Below are positions 1 through 7,934 of a DNA stretch of 64,000 nt, one piece after another. The translations under genes and the position numbers were made by a program. The notes under the pieces were generated by a model. That model was not told where the DNA came from, did not search any database, and saw only the letters and a list, made by a program, of their open reading frames with translations. Source of the DNA: Sutcliffiella halmapala (GTDB lineage: Bacteria; Bacillota; Bacilli; Bacillales; Bacillaceae_I); the NCBI RefSeq assembly GCF_002019665.1, contig NZ_KV917375.1, forward strand, positions 752,001-816,000, read 5' to 3'. Each line of letters begins with the position of its first letter. Positions within the stretch are counted from its first letter, which is position 1.

Positions 1-519
1 TCATTATTTTAGATCTGTTGACTTTGCGTCCTTGTTTTTCAACAAGTTTGCCTTTGACTGTTGTTCTATACAACTTTGGTATTGCTACCATTGACCTTAT
101 TATTACATAATTTATTATAATTTAACTATTAATGAAATGTTGCAGATAAATGTCGAACGTATAAAATTATTTTTATAAAATTTTTTAAGGAATAATTACC
201 TAGTATTAAAAGGAAGAGTACTTTGAATTGATATAATTGAAATAATAAAATGCGAAAAAAAATACTGTATTTTTTTTGTGAGAAATAACTATTTTTGTCG
301 AGTTTTCCTTAAAGAAGCATATTTAATAAAAATAAAACATCGTTATTTAATGAAAAAGATTGAAATATTTTGATTCAGGCCATTCAATCGCAGGAATAAG
401 AGGACAAACAAGCTTTTCTCCCTCCCATTATGGTAAAATGTTCTTTCTAGACCAATTGTAACTGTTTTTTTAATAAGGGATGCATACTATAGATAATAAT
501 AGAAGGAAAGGATGTTCTT
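1..519. other. Upstream gap with no recognisable gene
   Basis: This AT-rich stretch has no open frame with a convincing ribosome binding site. The secG gene that often precedes this esterase in Bacillus is not seen. An A/T-only hairpin at about 255-277 could act as a weak bidirectional terminator. A TGG-TAAAAT string at about 430-438 could be an extended -10 for the esterase operon, but no good -35 element accompanies it. Nothing else can be supported. Confidence 0.5.
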
Positions 520-1260
520 ATGAATGTGAAATTGCCAAAGCCGTTTACGTTTGAAGGGGGAGAGCGTGCGGTTCTGATGTTACATGGATTTACAGGGAAT
601 TCTGCGGATGTGCGGATGATGGGACGTTATTTAGAGAAGAGAGGTTATACTTGCCATGCACCACAATATAAAGGACATGGTGTTCCGCCAGAAGAATTAG
701 TACATACGGGTCCTGAAGATTGGTGGAAAGATGTGATGGAGGCTTACCAATTCTTGAAGGATCGTGGTCATGAAAGCATTGCGGTTGTTGGGCTTTCGCT
801 TGGAGGCGTATTTTCTCTGAAATTGGGTTACACTGTTCCTGTCAAGGGTATTGTGCCTATGTGTGCGCCTATGTATATCAAGAGTGAAGAAATTATGTAC
901 CGTGGTGTGTTGGAGTATGCAAGAGAATGGAAGAAGCGTGAAGGGAAATCGCCTGATCAAATCGAACAAGAGATGAAAGAGTTCGAAAAATCACCAATGG
1001 GAACGTTGAAGGCTCTGCAAGGATTAATCGCTGACGTACGTAATAATGTCGATATGATTTATTCCCCAACGTTTGTGGTACAAGCTAGACATGACAATAT
1101 GATTAACACAGATAGTGCGAACATTATCTATAATGAAGTCGAATCGGATCAGAAAGAAATTAAGTGGTATGAAGAGTCTGGTCATGTGATTACACTGGAT
1201 AAAGAGCGGGACCAGCTACATGAAGACGTCCTTGAGTTTTTGGAGTCGTTGGATTGGTAA
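520..1260 (+). CDS. est: Carboxylesterase, Est30/YvaK type
   Basis: This is a 246-aa cytosolic alpha/beta-hydrolase that should cleave short-chain acyl esters. The nucleophile elbow GLSLG places Ser93. Asp192 in RHDNM and His222 in SGHVIT complete a triad spaced as in Geobacillus Est30 (Ser94/Asp193/His223), and the oxyanion motif LHGFTG is at 21-26. Length matches the family. The start follows AGAAGGAAAGG at the right distance. The esterase-RNase R-SmpB-tmRNA order is the usual Bacillus arrangement, and the 36-nt gap to rnr suggests co-transcription. The physiological substrate cannot be read from sequence. Confidence 0.93.
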   Translation: MNVKLPKPFTFEGGERAVLMLHGFTGNSADVRMMGRYLEKRGYTCHAPQYKGHGVPPEELVHTGPEDWWKDVMEAYQFLKDRGHESIAVVGLSLGGVFSLKLGYTVPVKGIVPMCAPMYIKSEEIMYRGVLEYAREWKKREGKSPDQIEQEMKEFEKSPMGTLKALQGLIADVRNNVDMIYSPTFVVQARHDNMINTDSANIIYNEVESDQKEIKWYEESGHVITLDKERDQLHEDVLEFLESLDW

Positions 1261-1296
1261 CATACTAAGAAAAAATGAAATAGAGGAGGTATATAT

Positions 1297-3699
1297 ATGG
1301 AAGAAATAATTCAACAGCATATAGACAAGCTATTGTCTTATATGAAGGAAGAAGCGTATAAGCCGTTGACTACTCAAGAGTTAGAGGCGGCTTTCGGTAT
1401 CAAGGATTCAGAGGAGTTTAAAGACTTTGTGAAGGCGTTAGTCTCCATGGAGGATCAAGGGTTAGTAGTTCGCACTCGTAGTAATCGCTATGGCCTTCCT
1501 GAGAAAATGAATTTAATTAAGGGTAAGGTGATTGGTCATTCCAAGGGATTTGCCTTTGTTATGCCTGAGGAAGCGGATATGGATGATGTTTTCATTCCAC
1601 CTACTGAGTTAAATAATGCGATGCATGGAGATATCGTGCTAGTGCGGATCAACCGAAGTGCTGAAGGGGGATCTCGTCAAGAAGGAACTATTATTCGGAT
1701 TGTCGAGCGCGGAGTGAAGGAAATTGTAGGTACATATACCGAGAGCAAAAACTTTGGCTTTGTTATCCCAGATGATAAAAAAGTAGCGAACGACATTTTC
1801 ATCCCGAAAAGTGCAACGAACGGAGCAGTAGAGGGACATAAAGTAGTCGTGAAGTTAGTAACGTATCCTGAAGGTCGTCTAAGTGCGGAGGGAGAAGTTA
1901 TTCGCATTCTTGGACATAAAAATGATCCAGGTGTCGACATTCTCTCTGTTATTCATAAGCATGGACTTCCACAAGAGTTTCCAAAGGAAGTGCTGGACCA
2001 AGCAAATGCTGCGCCAGATGAAATTGATGAAAAAGACCTTGTTGGAAGGCGCGATCTTCGAGATCAAGTAATTGTTACGATTGATGGAGCAGATGCAAAG
2101 GACCTTGATGATGCTGTAACGGTTACGAAGCTAGATAACGGGAACTATAAGCTTGGAGTTCATATTGCAGATGTAACTCATTATGTTACAGAGGGATCAC
2201 CACTTGATAATGAAGCACAGGATCGTGGGACAAGTGTGTATTTAGTAGATCGAGTTATTCCGATGCTGCCACATCGTTTATCCAATGGGATCTGTTCCTT
2301 AAATCCAAAGGTTAATCGGTTAACGATGTCATGTGAGATGGAGTTAAATAACACTGGTGAAGTTGTGAAACACGAAATATTCCATAGTGTAATTAAAACG
2401 ACGGAACGCATGACGTATACTGATGTAAATAAAATTTTGGTTGATAAGGAAGAGGAACTCCTAAACCGATATGAACCTTTAGTTCCAATGTTTCAGTTAA
2501 TGGAAGAACTTGCAGCCATCCTTCGTAAAAAGCGGATGACACGTGGAGCGATTGATTTTGATTTTAAAGAGTCCAAGGTTTTAGTAGATGAAGACGGGAA
2601 GCCTACTGATGTTGTATTGAGAGAACGTTCCGTTGCCGAGAAACTAATTGAAGAATTCATGTTAGTTGCCAACGAAACAGTTGCTGAGCATTTCCACTGG
2701 ATGAACGTACCCTTCATTTACCGCGTCCATGAGGATCCAAAGGAAGAGAAGTTACAGCGGTTCTTTGAATTCATCACTAACTTTGGATATGTTGTAAAAG
2801 GGAAAGGGAATGAGATTCATCCACGCGCCCTGCAAGAAGTAATTGAGGCGGTTCAAGGTAAGCCAGAGGAAATGGTTGTTTCTACTGTCATGCTTCGTTC
2901 GATGAAGCAAGCGAAATATGATGAAGAGAGCTTAGGGCACTTTGGACTTTCTACAGAGTTCTATACGCATTTCACTTCACCAATTCGTCGTTATCCGGAT
3001 TTAATTGTCCATCGACTCATTCGAACGTATTTGATTCAAAAGAAGATTGACAATGTGACACAGGAAAAATGGAGTGAAAAGCTTCCTGAAATAGCGGAGC
3101 ATTCCTCGAATATGGAGCGTCGGGCGGTAGATGCTGAACGAGAAACAGATGATCTGAAAAAGTCTGAATACATGCTTGATAAAATTGGCGAAGAATATGA
3201 TGGGATTATTAGTTCTGTTACTAACTTTGGGATGTTTGTCGAGTTGCCAAATACGATTGAAGGACTTGTGCATGTCAGCTATCTAACAGATGATTATTAT
3301 CGTTATGATGAGCGGAACTACGCAATGATTGGAGAAAGAACCGCGAAAGTCTACCGTATTGGCGATGAAATTACGGTCCGTGTCGTTAACGTTAATAAAG
3401 ATGAACGATCGATTGATTTTGAAGTTGTAGGGATGAAAGGTACTCGCCGTCCAGACACGAAAACAGCTCCTCGTGTAATTCAAAGTGATCGAAAAAGACC
3501 AGCCAAAGGTCGTAGCCAGAAGCGTAAGCAAGAAAGCGATATTAATGACTATACATTTGAAATCGGTTGGAGCACTCAAGGTAAAAGTAAAGGTGAGGGT
3601 GCAAGTACAGGTGCAGGTACAGATAAGAAAAAGAAGAAACCGAAGCAATTTTTTGAGAATGCACCAAAACAGAAACGAACAAAGAAGAAAAAGAAATAA
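1297..3699 (+). CDS. rnr: Ribonuclease R
   Basis: This 3'-to-5' processive exoribonuclease degrades structured RNA and helps tmRNA-dependent decay of nonstop mRNA. The 800 residues show an N-terminal winged helix (about 1-70), two cold-shock-like OB domains (about 73-225), and the RNB catalytic domain (about 250-590) with the Asp-rich magnesium motif [11 protein letters not shown] near 263-273. An S1 domain (about 634-710, starting [17 protein letters not shown]) and a very Lys-rich low-complexity tail (about 715-800) follow. The start has a strong GAGGAGG site. It lies directly before smpB and ssrA, its functional partners, but a hairpin and a new promoter separate them. Confidence 0.97.
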   Translation: MEEIIQQHIDKLLSYMKEEAYKPLTTQELEAAFGIKDSEEFKDFVKALVSMEDQGLVVRTRSNRYGLPEKMNLIKGKVIGHSKGFAFVMPEEADMDDVFIPPTELNNAMHGDIVLVRINRSAEGGSRQEGTIIRIVERGVKEIVGTYTESKNFGFVIPDDKKVANDIFIPKSATNGAVEGHKVVVKLVTYPEGRLSAEGEVIRILGHKNDPGVDILSVIHKHGLPQEFPKEVLDQANAAPDEIDEKDLVGRRDLRDQVIVTIDGADAKDLDDAVTVTKLDNGNYKLGVHIADVTHYVTEGSPLDNEAQDRGTSVYLVDRVIPMLPHRLSNGICSLNPKVNRLTMSCEMELNNTGEVVKHEIFHSVIKTTERMTYTDVNKILVDKEEELLNRYEPLVPMFQLMEELAAILRKKRMTRGAIDFDFKESKVLVDEDGKPTDVVLRERSVAEKLIEEFMLVANETVAEHFHWMNVPFIYRVHEDPKEEKLQRFFEFITNFGYVVKGKGNEIHPRALQEVIEAVQGKPEEMVVSTVMLRSMKQAKYDEESLGHFGLSTEFYTHFTSPIRRYPDLIVHRLIRTYLIQKKIDNVTQEKWSEKLPEIAEHSSNMERRAVDAERETDDLKKSEYMLDKIGEEYDGIISSVTNFGMFVELPNTIEGLVHVSYLTDDYYRYDERNYAMIGERTAKVYRIGDEITVRVVNVNKDERSIDFEVVGMKGTRRPDTKTAPRVIQSDRKRPAKGRSQKRKQESDINDYTFEIGWSTQGKSKGEGASTGAGTDKKKKKPKQFFENAPKQKRTKKKKK

Positions 3700-3707
3700 C
3701 TGCACGA

Positions 3708-3740
3708 GAAAGAGAGCTACCACATAAGCTCTCTTTTCTT
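3708..3740 (+). terminator. Rho-independent terminator after rnr
   Basis: AAAGAGAGCT and AGCTCTCTTT form a roughly 10-bp stem around a short loop, and the 3' arm runs into T-rich sequence. It lies just after the rnr stop. Confidence 0.75.
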
Positions 3741-3767
3741 GTAGAAGTCACGTAGATTTGGTAAAAT
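3739..3767 (+). promoter_or_regulatory. Probable sigma-A promoter of smpB
   Basis: TTGTAG (3739-3744) and TAAAAT (3762-3767) are 17 bp apart, about 30 bp before smpB. The -35 overlaps the end of the rnr terminator. Confidence 0.5.
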
Positions 3768-3797
3768 ATTCACTACCGCTAAAAGGGGGAGAACGCA

Positions 3798-4265
3798 ATG
3801 CCAAAAGGGGAAGGCAAAGTAATCAGCCAAAATAAAAAAGCCAATCATGACTATTCTATTGAACAAACCTATGAAACTGGAATGGTCTTGCAAGGTACAG
3901 AAATTAAATCATTGCGAGCAGGACGCGCGAATTTAAAGGATTCTTTTGCACGAGTCCAAAATGGAGAGGTATTTCTTCATAACTTGCATATCAGTCCCTA
4001 TGAACAAGGAAACCGCTATAACCATGAACCCTTACGTACACGAAAGCTATTACTTCATCGTAAGCAAATTAATCAATTAATCGGCTTAACGAAAGAAGAA
4101 GGGTATACGTTAGTTCCACTCAAAATCTACCTTAAAAATGGATATGCGAAGCTTTTAATCGGACTAGGTAAAGGGAAAAAGAAGTATGATAAACGAGAAG
4201 ATTTGAAAAAGAAAGAAGCAAAACGTGATATTGAACGAGCTTTCCGCGAGCGTCAGAAGGAATAG
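3798..4265 (+). CDS. smpB: SsrA-binding protein SmpB
   Basis: This 155-aa RNA-binding protein holds the tRNA-like domain of tmRNA and delivers it to stalled ribosomes. Family motifs are visible: [31 protein letters not shown] near the N-terminus and the core [28 protein letters not shown] basic C-terminal tail ([19 protein letters not shown]) enters the mRNA channel in characterised homologues. AAAGGGGGAG precedes the ATG. The gene lies 230 nt upstream of the ssrA mature 5' end, as in other Bacillaceae. Confidence 0.98.
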   Translation: MPKGEGKVISQNKKANHDYSIEQTYETGMVLQGTEIKSLRAGRANLKDSFARVQNGEVFLHNLHISPYEQGNRYNHEPLRTRKLLLHRKQINQLIGLTKEEGYTLVPLKIYLKNGYAKLLIGLGKGKKKYDKREDLKKKEAKRDIERAFRERQKE

Positions 4266-4292
4266 TTTAGAGTAATTTACAATACCTTACAA

Positions 4293-4320
4293 TTGCAAAG
4301 TTGTGTGGATATGCTATAAT
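4293..4320 (+). promoter_or_regulatory. Promoter of ssrA
   Basis: TTGCAA (4293-4298), a 16-bp spacer and a perfect TATAAT (4315-4320) with an upstream TG (extended -10). Transcription would start about 170 nt before the mature tmRNA 5' end, leaving a leader to be processed. That leader (about 4327-4495) has no obvious gene. Confidence 0.75.
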
Positions 4321-4586
4321 AAGGTTGTCGCTGAAAGTTAGTGACACTTTGATAATTGAATAGCTAACTTGTTTAGCTCATTATCTTTCCCGTTAACACC
4401 TCGATACTTTGTTGATTTAAACTTCAACAAGGTTATGATTTTGGCAAAGGAGAAGCGAAGAGATTCAACGCTTATCATTTGACCTCATTCACCGAGGGGA
4501 CGTTACGGATTCGACAGGGATAGTTCGAGCTTGGGTTGCGAGTCGAGGGGATCGTCCTCGTTAAAACGTCAAAGCCAATTATAACT

Positions 4587-4622
4587 GGCAAAGAAAACAA
4601 CAACTTCGCTTTAGCTGCTTAA
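4587..4622 (+). other. tmRNA proteolysis-tag reading frame
   Basis: The resume codon GGC is followed by codons for GKENNNFALAA and a TAA stop. With the alanine carried by tmRNA itself, the tag added to stalled proteins would be AGKENNNFALAA. The C-terminal ALAA is the type recognised by ClpXP in other bacteria. Confidence 0.9.
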
Positions 4623-4843
4623 CAACAGACTATAGCGGTTCCTCCCTCCATCGCCCATGTGGTAGGATCAGGGACTCACTCTAAGTGGGCTACGCTGGAG
4701 ATCACCGTCTGAGGTCAATGGAAGAGAATAATCAGACTAGCTGCTATGATGCCAGTTGATAGGCGGAATAGTTAGCGAACCACTAATATATCAACTACAC
4801 TCGTAGACGCTTAAGTGGCGATGTTTCTGGACGTGGGTTCGAT

Positions 4844-5123
4844 TAATTATTAGTCGCCTTGTGTGGTAACATACAAGTGAAAATCTGGCTTTATCGGTGA
4901 AACCTAAGTCGCATAATATTGCGATAAGGCAATGCCGAGCGGTATGTGGAGTAATCCAACAGCCGTGTATCGACTCATAGGTTGCCGTGACTTTGCGGTA
5001 ATACTAGGATGCGGAATTCCTGCCTATTCGGCGGTAAAATAATGTTTCGCATAATACGCCAGAGGACCTTATTGTAAGGTTCAAGATATAGTCAGTGCCA
5101 TGACGAAAGCATGGAATTGCACG
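4844..5123 (+). ncRNA. Group I intron in the tmRNA T-loop
   Basis: These 280 nt separate GUUCGAU from UCCCACC in the T-loop. Exon CGAU (4840-4843) can pair with intron GUCG (4853-4856), giving a P1 helix with the conserved U.G wobble at the 5' splice site. The intron ends in G (5123), as group I introns do. A TCAAGATATAGTC string at 5081-5093 matches the conserved P7/P3 strand (AAGAUAUAGUC), and GAAACCTAAG and GCAATGCCGAGC resemble core elements. There is no room for a homing endonuclease. Self-splicing is inferred from these hallmarks. Confidence 0.88.
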
Positions 5124-5151
5124 TCCCACCGTCTCCATATTGTATTCCTTT

Positions 5152-5179
5152 AAAAGACCACATTTTGTGGTCTTTTTTG
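5152..5179 (+). terminator. Terminator of ssrA
   Basis: AAAAGACCACA and TGTGGTCTTTT form a strong stem with a very short loop followed by a T run, 15 nt after the tmRNA discriminator base. Confidence 0.92.
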
Positions 5180-5208
5180 CATTTAGTTGAAAAATTCCTC
5201 CTAAAATA

Positions 5209-5242
5209 CAAAAATAACGCTCGTAGCTGAGCGTTATTTTTC
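5209..5242 (-). terminator. Terminator of the sugar transporter gene
   Basis: AAAAATAACGCTC and GAGCGTTATTTTT form a symmetric 13-bp stem with A and T runs on either side. It lies just past the stop of the minus-strand transporter and could also stop read-through from ssrA. Confidence 0.85.
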
Positions 5243-5254
5243 TAAGCAAAGCTT

Positions 5255-6679
5255 TTACTTCGCCATTGGCAACTCATAGCTTTTTTTTTCTGATTTAGTC
5301 CATAGAGTTTCTAATTCCTCCAGCGATCTGCCTTTTGTTTCAGGAATGAATTTCCAGACAAACAGTGCGGAGAGAATACTCATGATTGCATAAAAGGAAT
5401 AGGTTACTCCTCCGCTATACTCCATCATCATAGGATAGGTTGATGAAATGAAATAGTTAGCTGTCCATTGCGCTGCAACTGCAATTGCTATAGCCTGTCC
5501 CCGAATTTTATTTGGAAAGATCTCTGAAAGTAAGACCCAAACAACTGGTCCCCATGACATCATAAAGGAAGCGGTATAGATAATAATGAAAATTAATGTA
5601 CCGACACCAATCACATTTGAAAAAGCCATGCCTGCTACACCAAACATTCCAATTGCCATTCCTAGGGAACCAATGATTAATAAAGGCTTTCGGCCAAATT
5701 TATCAACAGTGAGGATGGCAATAACAGTGAAGATAACATTTACTAATCCCATAATTATCGTTTGGAACATAGAAGCATCTCTTGCTGCACCTAAGCTTTC
5801 AAATATACGTGGTGCATAATAGAGTGCGACGTTGATTCCGACAAATTGCTGGAAAATAGACAAGAGAATACCAATAAAGATGATTTTTTTGCCAAATGAA
5901 AATAGTTTCCCAGTTCCTTGTCCGTGTTTACCTTGATAGGATTTTTTTATTTCAAGCATGGTAGCTTTAGCGAGTTTTTTATCATAAAGCTTCGAAAGTA
6001 TATGAAGCGCTTTCTTATCTTGGTTCGTTGATAAAAGATACCTTGGTGTTTCAGGTACCGCAAATAATAAAATTAAGAATAGAAGTGCTGGAATCGCTTC
6101 TGATAGGAACATATAGCGCCAGCCAATATCATTGATCCATTCGACTGCTTGTCCTTTTGAAATCCCCCAGTTTACAAAATAAACGACCAGCATTCCAAAG
6201 ATAATAGCAAATTGATTGAGGGAGACTAAACGTCCTCTTATTGAAGGAGGTGCAATCTCTCCAATATACATAGGGGAAACGGCAGAGGCCAATCCGACGC
6301 CAATACCGCCGATAATTCTGTATAGGTTAAATGTAATTAATAATGCAATGGTTGGATCCCCTTTAGTGAAGAATAAAAATTCAGGATAAGCGGAACCGAG
6401 AGATGAAACGAAGAAAAGAAGCGCTGCAATTATAAGCGTTGGTTTTCTTCCGAATCTGTTAGAACAATATCCTGATAATAGACCACCTATAATACAACCA
6501 ATCAAAGCACTTGAAACGGTTAATCCATGTACGAGAGATGAAAGGTTTAAATTATCTGCAAAATAAGCCTGGAGTGCGCCTTCAGCTCCTGATATAACTG
6601 CTGTATCATAGCCAAATAATAAACCTCCTAGAGTTGCCACTAATGTAATTAACAAAATGTAAGCTTTATTATTCATCAT
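5255..6679 (-). CDS. Sugar/H+ symporter, MFS sugar porter family (probable xylose type)
   Basis: This 474-aa, 12-helix membrane protein should import a pentose or hexose with protons. Sugar-porter signatures are clear: GYDTAVISGAEG after helix 1, NRFGRKP and DKFGRKP in the 2-3 and 8-9 loops, PETPRYL after helix 6, and PETKG after helix 12. Length is typical of XylE/AraE/IolT-type carriers. The family alone does not fix the substrate. A 25-bp dyad resembling the xyl operator overlaps the promoter and favours D-xylose. It is a single-gene unit with its own terminator, and no xylose catabolic gene is adjacent. Confidence 0.9.
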   Translation of the reverse strand: MMNNKAYILLITLVATLGGLLFGYDTAVISGAEGALQAYFADNLNLSSLVHGLTVSSALIGCIIGGLLSGYCSNRFGRKPTLIIAALLFFVSSLGSAYPEFLFFTKGDPTIALLITFNLYRIIGGIGVGLASAVSPMYIGEIAPPSIRGRLVSLNQFAIIFGMLVVYFVNWGISKGQAVEWINDIGWRYMFLSEAIPALLFLILLFAVPETPRYLLSTNQDKKALHILSKLYDKKLAKATMLEIKKSYQGKHGQGTGKLFSFGKKIIFIGILLSIFQQFVGINVALYYAPRIFESLGAARDASMFQTIIMGLVNVIFTVIAILTVDKFGRKPLLIIGSLGMAIGMFGVAGMAFSNVIGVGTLIFIIIYTASFMMSWGPVVWVLLSEIFPNKIRGQAIAIAVAAQWTANYFISSTYPMMMEYSGGVTYSFYAIMSILSALFVWKFIPETKGRSLEELETLWTKSEKKSYELPMAK

Positions 6680-6730
6680 TATTTTAGAGTAGAGACTTTA
6701 TCCCTCTCTTTTCACTCTCCTTCCCCTATT

Positions 6731-6744
6731 TGAAAACGCTTTAT
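6731..6744 (-). promoter_or_regulatory. cre-like site (CcpA)
   Basis: TGAAAACGCTTTAT matches the 14-bp catabolite-responsive element except near its end. It lies just downstream of the transporter's -10, a position where CcpA represses. Confidence 0.6.
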
Positions 6745-6748
6745 TGAC

Positions 6749-6777
6749 ATTATACACCCAAAAACTTAGTTAGTACA
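6749..6777 (-). promoter_or_regulatory. Promoter of the sugar transporter
   Basis: On the minus strand a perfect TATAAT (6749-6754) lies 17 bp from a weak TGTACT (6772-6777), which sits inside the operator dyad. Confidence 0.6.
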
Positions 6778-6790
6778 GTGAACAAACTAA
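6766..6790. promoter_or_regulatory. XylR-type operator dyad
   Basis: A 25-bp dyad with TTAGTT(A/T)GT and CAAACTAA arms. The minus-strand reading starts TTAGTTTGTT. The known Bacillus xyl operator has the same length and the same outer arms. It covers the -35 region, so a bound repressor would block transcription. The match to XylR is from memory of the consensus. Confidence 0.6.
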
Positions 6791-6895
6791 GTTTTTGTTT
6801 TTTTGAAATAATTATTTATTAACAGAAAAACTTTCTTTATGAAGAGATATGATTTAAATCTATTAAAAACATGAATCATTTTACCTAATTCTAAT

Positions 6896-6910
6896 TGACA
6901 ATGATTCTCG
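6896..6910 (+). promoter_or_regulatory. Fur box 1
   Basis: TGACAATGATTCTCG matches the 7-1-7 Fur consensus (TGATAAT-N-ATTATCA) with three mismatches. It is about 300 bp upstream of isdC. Confidence 0.55.
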
Positions 6911-7049
6911 ATTTGGGGTAAGATTAAACCGTATTAAAGGAAAAGCTTTACAAGTGTCGAGAGGGGGATAAGGTGTGTAGCGTTTTATCCAAATTCAGGT
7001 TGACGTCGCAAATTTTCTGTAATGGAAGATTATTTTTTTATCATTCAAT

Positions 7050-7064
7050 TGAGAATGATAATCA
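7050..7064 (+). promoter_or_regulatory. Fur box 2 of the isd operon
   Basis: TGAGAATGATAATCA matches the 7-1-7 Fur consensus with two mismatches. Confidence 0.8.
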
Positions 7065-7102
7065 CATTCATATTTAATGAATGTTTTTATTTTGACTTTA
7101 AT

Positions 7103-7117
7103 TGAGAATGATAATCG
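7103..7117 (+). promoter_or_regulatory. Fur box 3 of the isd operon
   Basis: TGAGAATGATAATCG, nearly identical to box 2 and 53 bp downstream of it. It is preceded by TTTTGACTT, which may contain a -35. Confidence 0.8.
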
Positions 7118-7166
7118 TTATTTATTTAGTTTGTTATTATCATTATATTTTTTTGACTTTTTTAAT

Positions 7167-7181
7167 TGATAATAATAATCA
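7167..7181 (+). promoter_or_regulatory. Fur box 4 and likely promoter of the isd operon
   Basis: TGATAATAATAATCA is a near-consensus 7-1-7 Fur box about 26 bp before the isdC start. TTGACT at 7153-7158 and TAATCA at 7176-7181 (17-bp spacing) could form a promoter overlapped by this box, so iron-bound Fur would repress it. Confidence 0.75.
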
Positions 7182-7207
7182 GTATCGTTATGAGGGAGGA
7201 AGTGTAA

Positions 7208-7900
7208 GTGAAAAAAAAGCTAGGAACCTATTTATTACTTGGAGTCTTATTGGTGAGTTTGTTTAGTTTGACCATTACTCCAAGTGAAGCATATGGATCA
7301 ACAGAACTTGCGGATGGTACATATACCATTAATTATACAGTGTTGCATTCAGATAATGATTCAGCTTCGATTGCAAATGATTATTGGGAAAAACCTGCAA
7401 AGATTACTGTAAATAATGGGAAAATGACGATGCAAATGACAATCAATCATAGCTCTTGGGTGAAAGAATTTAAAGTAGCGAATAATGGTGGATTTTCAGA
7501 TGTTAGCGTGATTAGTACTGATAGTGCAGCTGATAAACGAGTTGTTCAATTCCCTGTTAGTAATTTAGCTAGCCCACTAGTTTCAAAGATTCATGTAACA
7601 GTAGCGGATATTAATTACGATCATGGTTATACGATTCGTTTTTCTTTTGATACCAACAGCATTAAAACAGTAAGTCTTGCTGGGGGTACAACTAATTCTT
7701 CTAATGAAAATTCATCGAATGCTACATCATCAAATGGTTCCAATTCATCATCAGACCAACAAACAAGTGGAAATTCTTCCAAAACAACTACTACGGAGAA
7801 TCCAGAAACAAGTGATACTGCAATGATCTCTGTATTTGTTTTATTACTTGTCGTTTCTGGTGCCTTTTTAGTGAAAAGAATGAAGGTACAAGGTGAATAA
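7208..7900 (+). CDS. isdC: IsdC-like wall-anchored heme-transfer protein
   Basis: This single-NEAT surface protein should pass heme through the cell wall to the lipoprotein receptor. The 230 aa comprise a signal peptide (about 1-28, ending SEAYG), one NEAT domain (about 31-150) with the heme-site motif YDHGY (YxxxY) before the last strand, a Ser/Asn-rich linker (about 155-196), and a C-terminal sorting signal. That signal is NPETS at 198-202, followed by a hydrophobic segment and the tail KRMK. NPxT-type motifs are recognised by class B sortases, and one is encoded downstream. The GTG start follows GAGGGAGGA. It overlaps or abuts the next gene, so the operon is tightly coupled. Confidence 0.92.
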   Translation: MKKKLGTYLLLGVLLVSLFSLTITPSEAYGSTELADGTYTINYTVLHSDNDSASIANDYWEKPAKITVNNGKMTMQMTINHSSWVKEFKVANNGGFSDVSVISTDSAADKRVVQFPVSNLASPLVSKIHVTVADINYDHGYTIRFSFDTNSIKTVSLAGGTTNSSNENSSNATSSNGSNSSSDQQTSGNSSKTTTTENPETSDTAMISVFVLLLVVSGAFLVKRMKVQGE

Positions 7901-7934
7901 GCTTCTAGCAAAATCCGAAAGGGGAAAGAAATTT

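Larger units (their letters stand above)
4496..5137 (+). ncRNA. ssrA: tmRNA gene interrupted by an intron
   Basis: This is transfer-messenger RNA, which rescues stalled ribosomes and tags the nascent peptide. The 5' exon is 4496-4843 and the 3' exon 5124-5137. The 5' end GGGGACG pairs with CGUCUCC at the 3' end to form the acceptor stem, followed by a discriminator A. The CCA end does not appear to be encoded. The tag reading frame begins at GGC 4587 and encodes GKENNNFALAA followed by TAA, ending in the usual ALAA-type degron. The T arm GUGGG-UUCGAUU-CCCAC is complete only after joining the exons. The spliced length of 362 nt plus CCA is normal for Bacillus. Confidence 0.95.

Noticed and set aside
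1-519. secG or another small gene upstream of the esterase
   Set aside because: No frame with a ribosome binding site or SecG-like hydrophobic segments was found.
3283-3751. Long frames on both strands within the rnr 3' end
   Set aside because: They are shadows of the Lys-rich low-complexity tail of RNase R and have no start signals.
5004-5249. Minus-strand 81-aa frame across the ssrA intron and terminators
   Set aside because: It overlaps the 3' part of the intron, the tmRNA 3' exon and two terminators, and has no ribosome binding site or recognisable protein.
6766-6790. Inverted repeat read as a terminator
   Set aside because: It lies upstream of the transporter and overlaps its -35. Length and arms fit an operator better.
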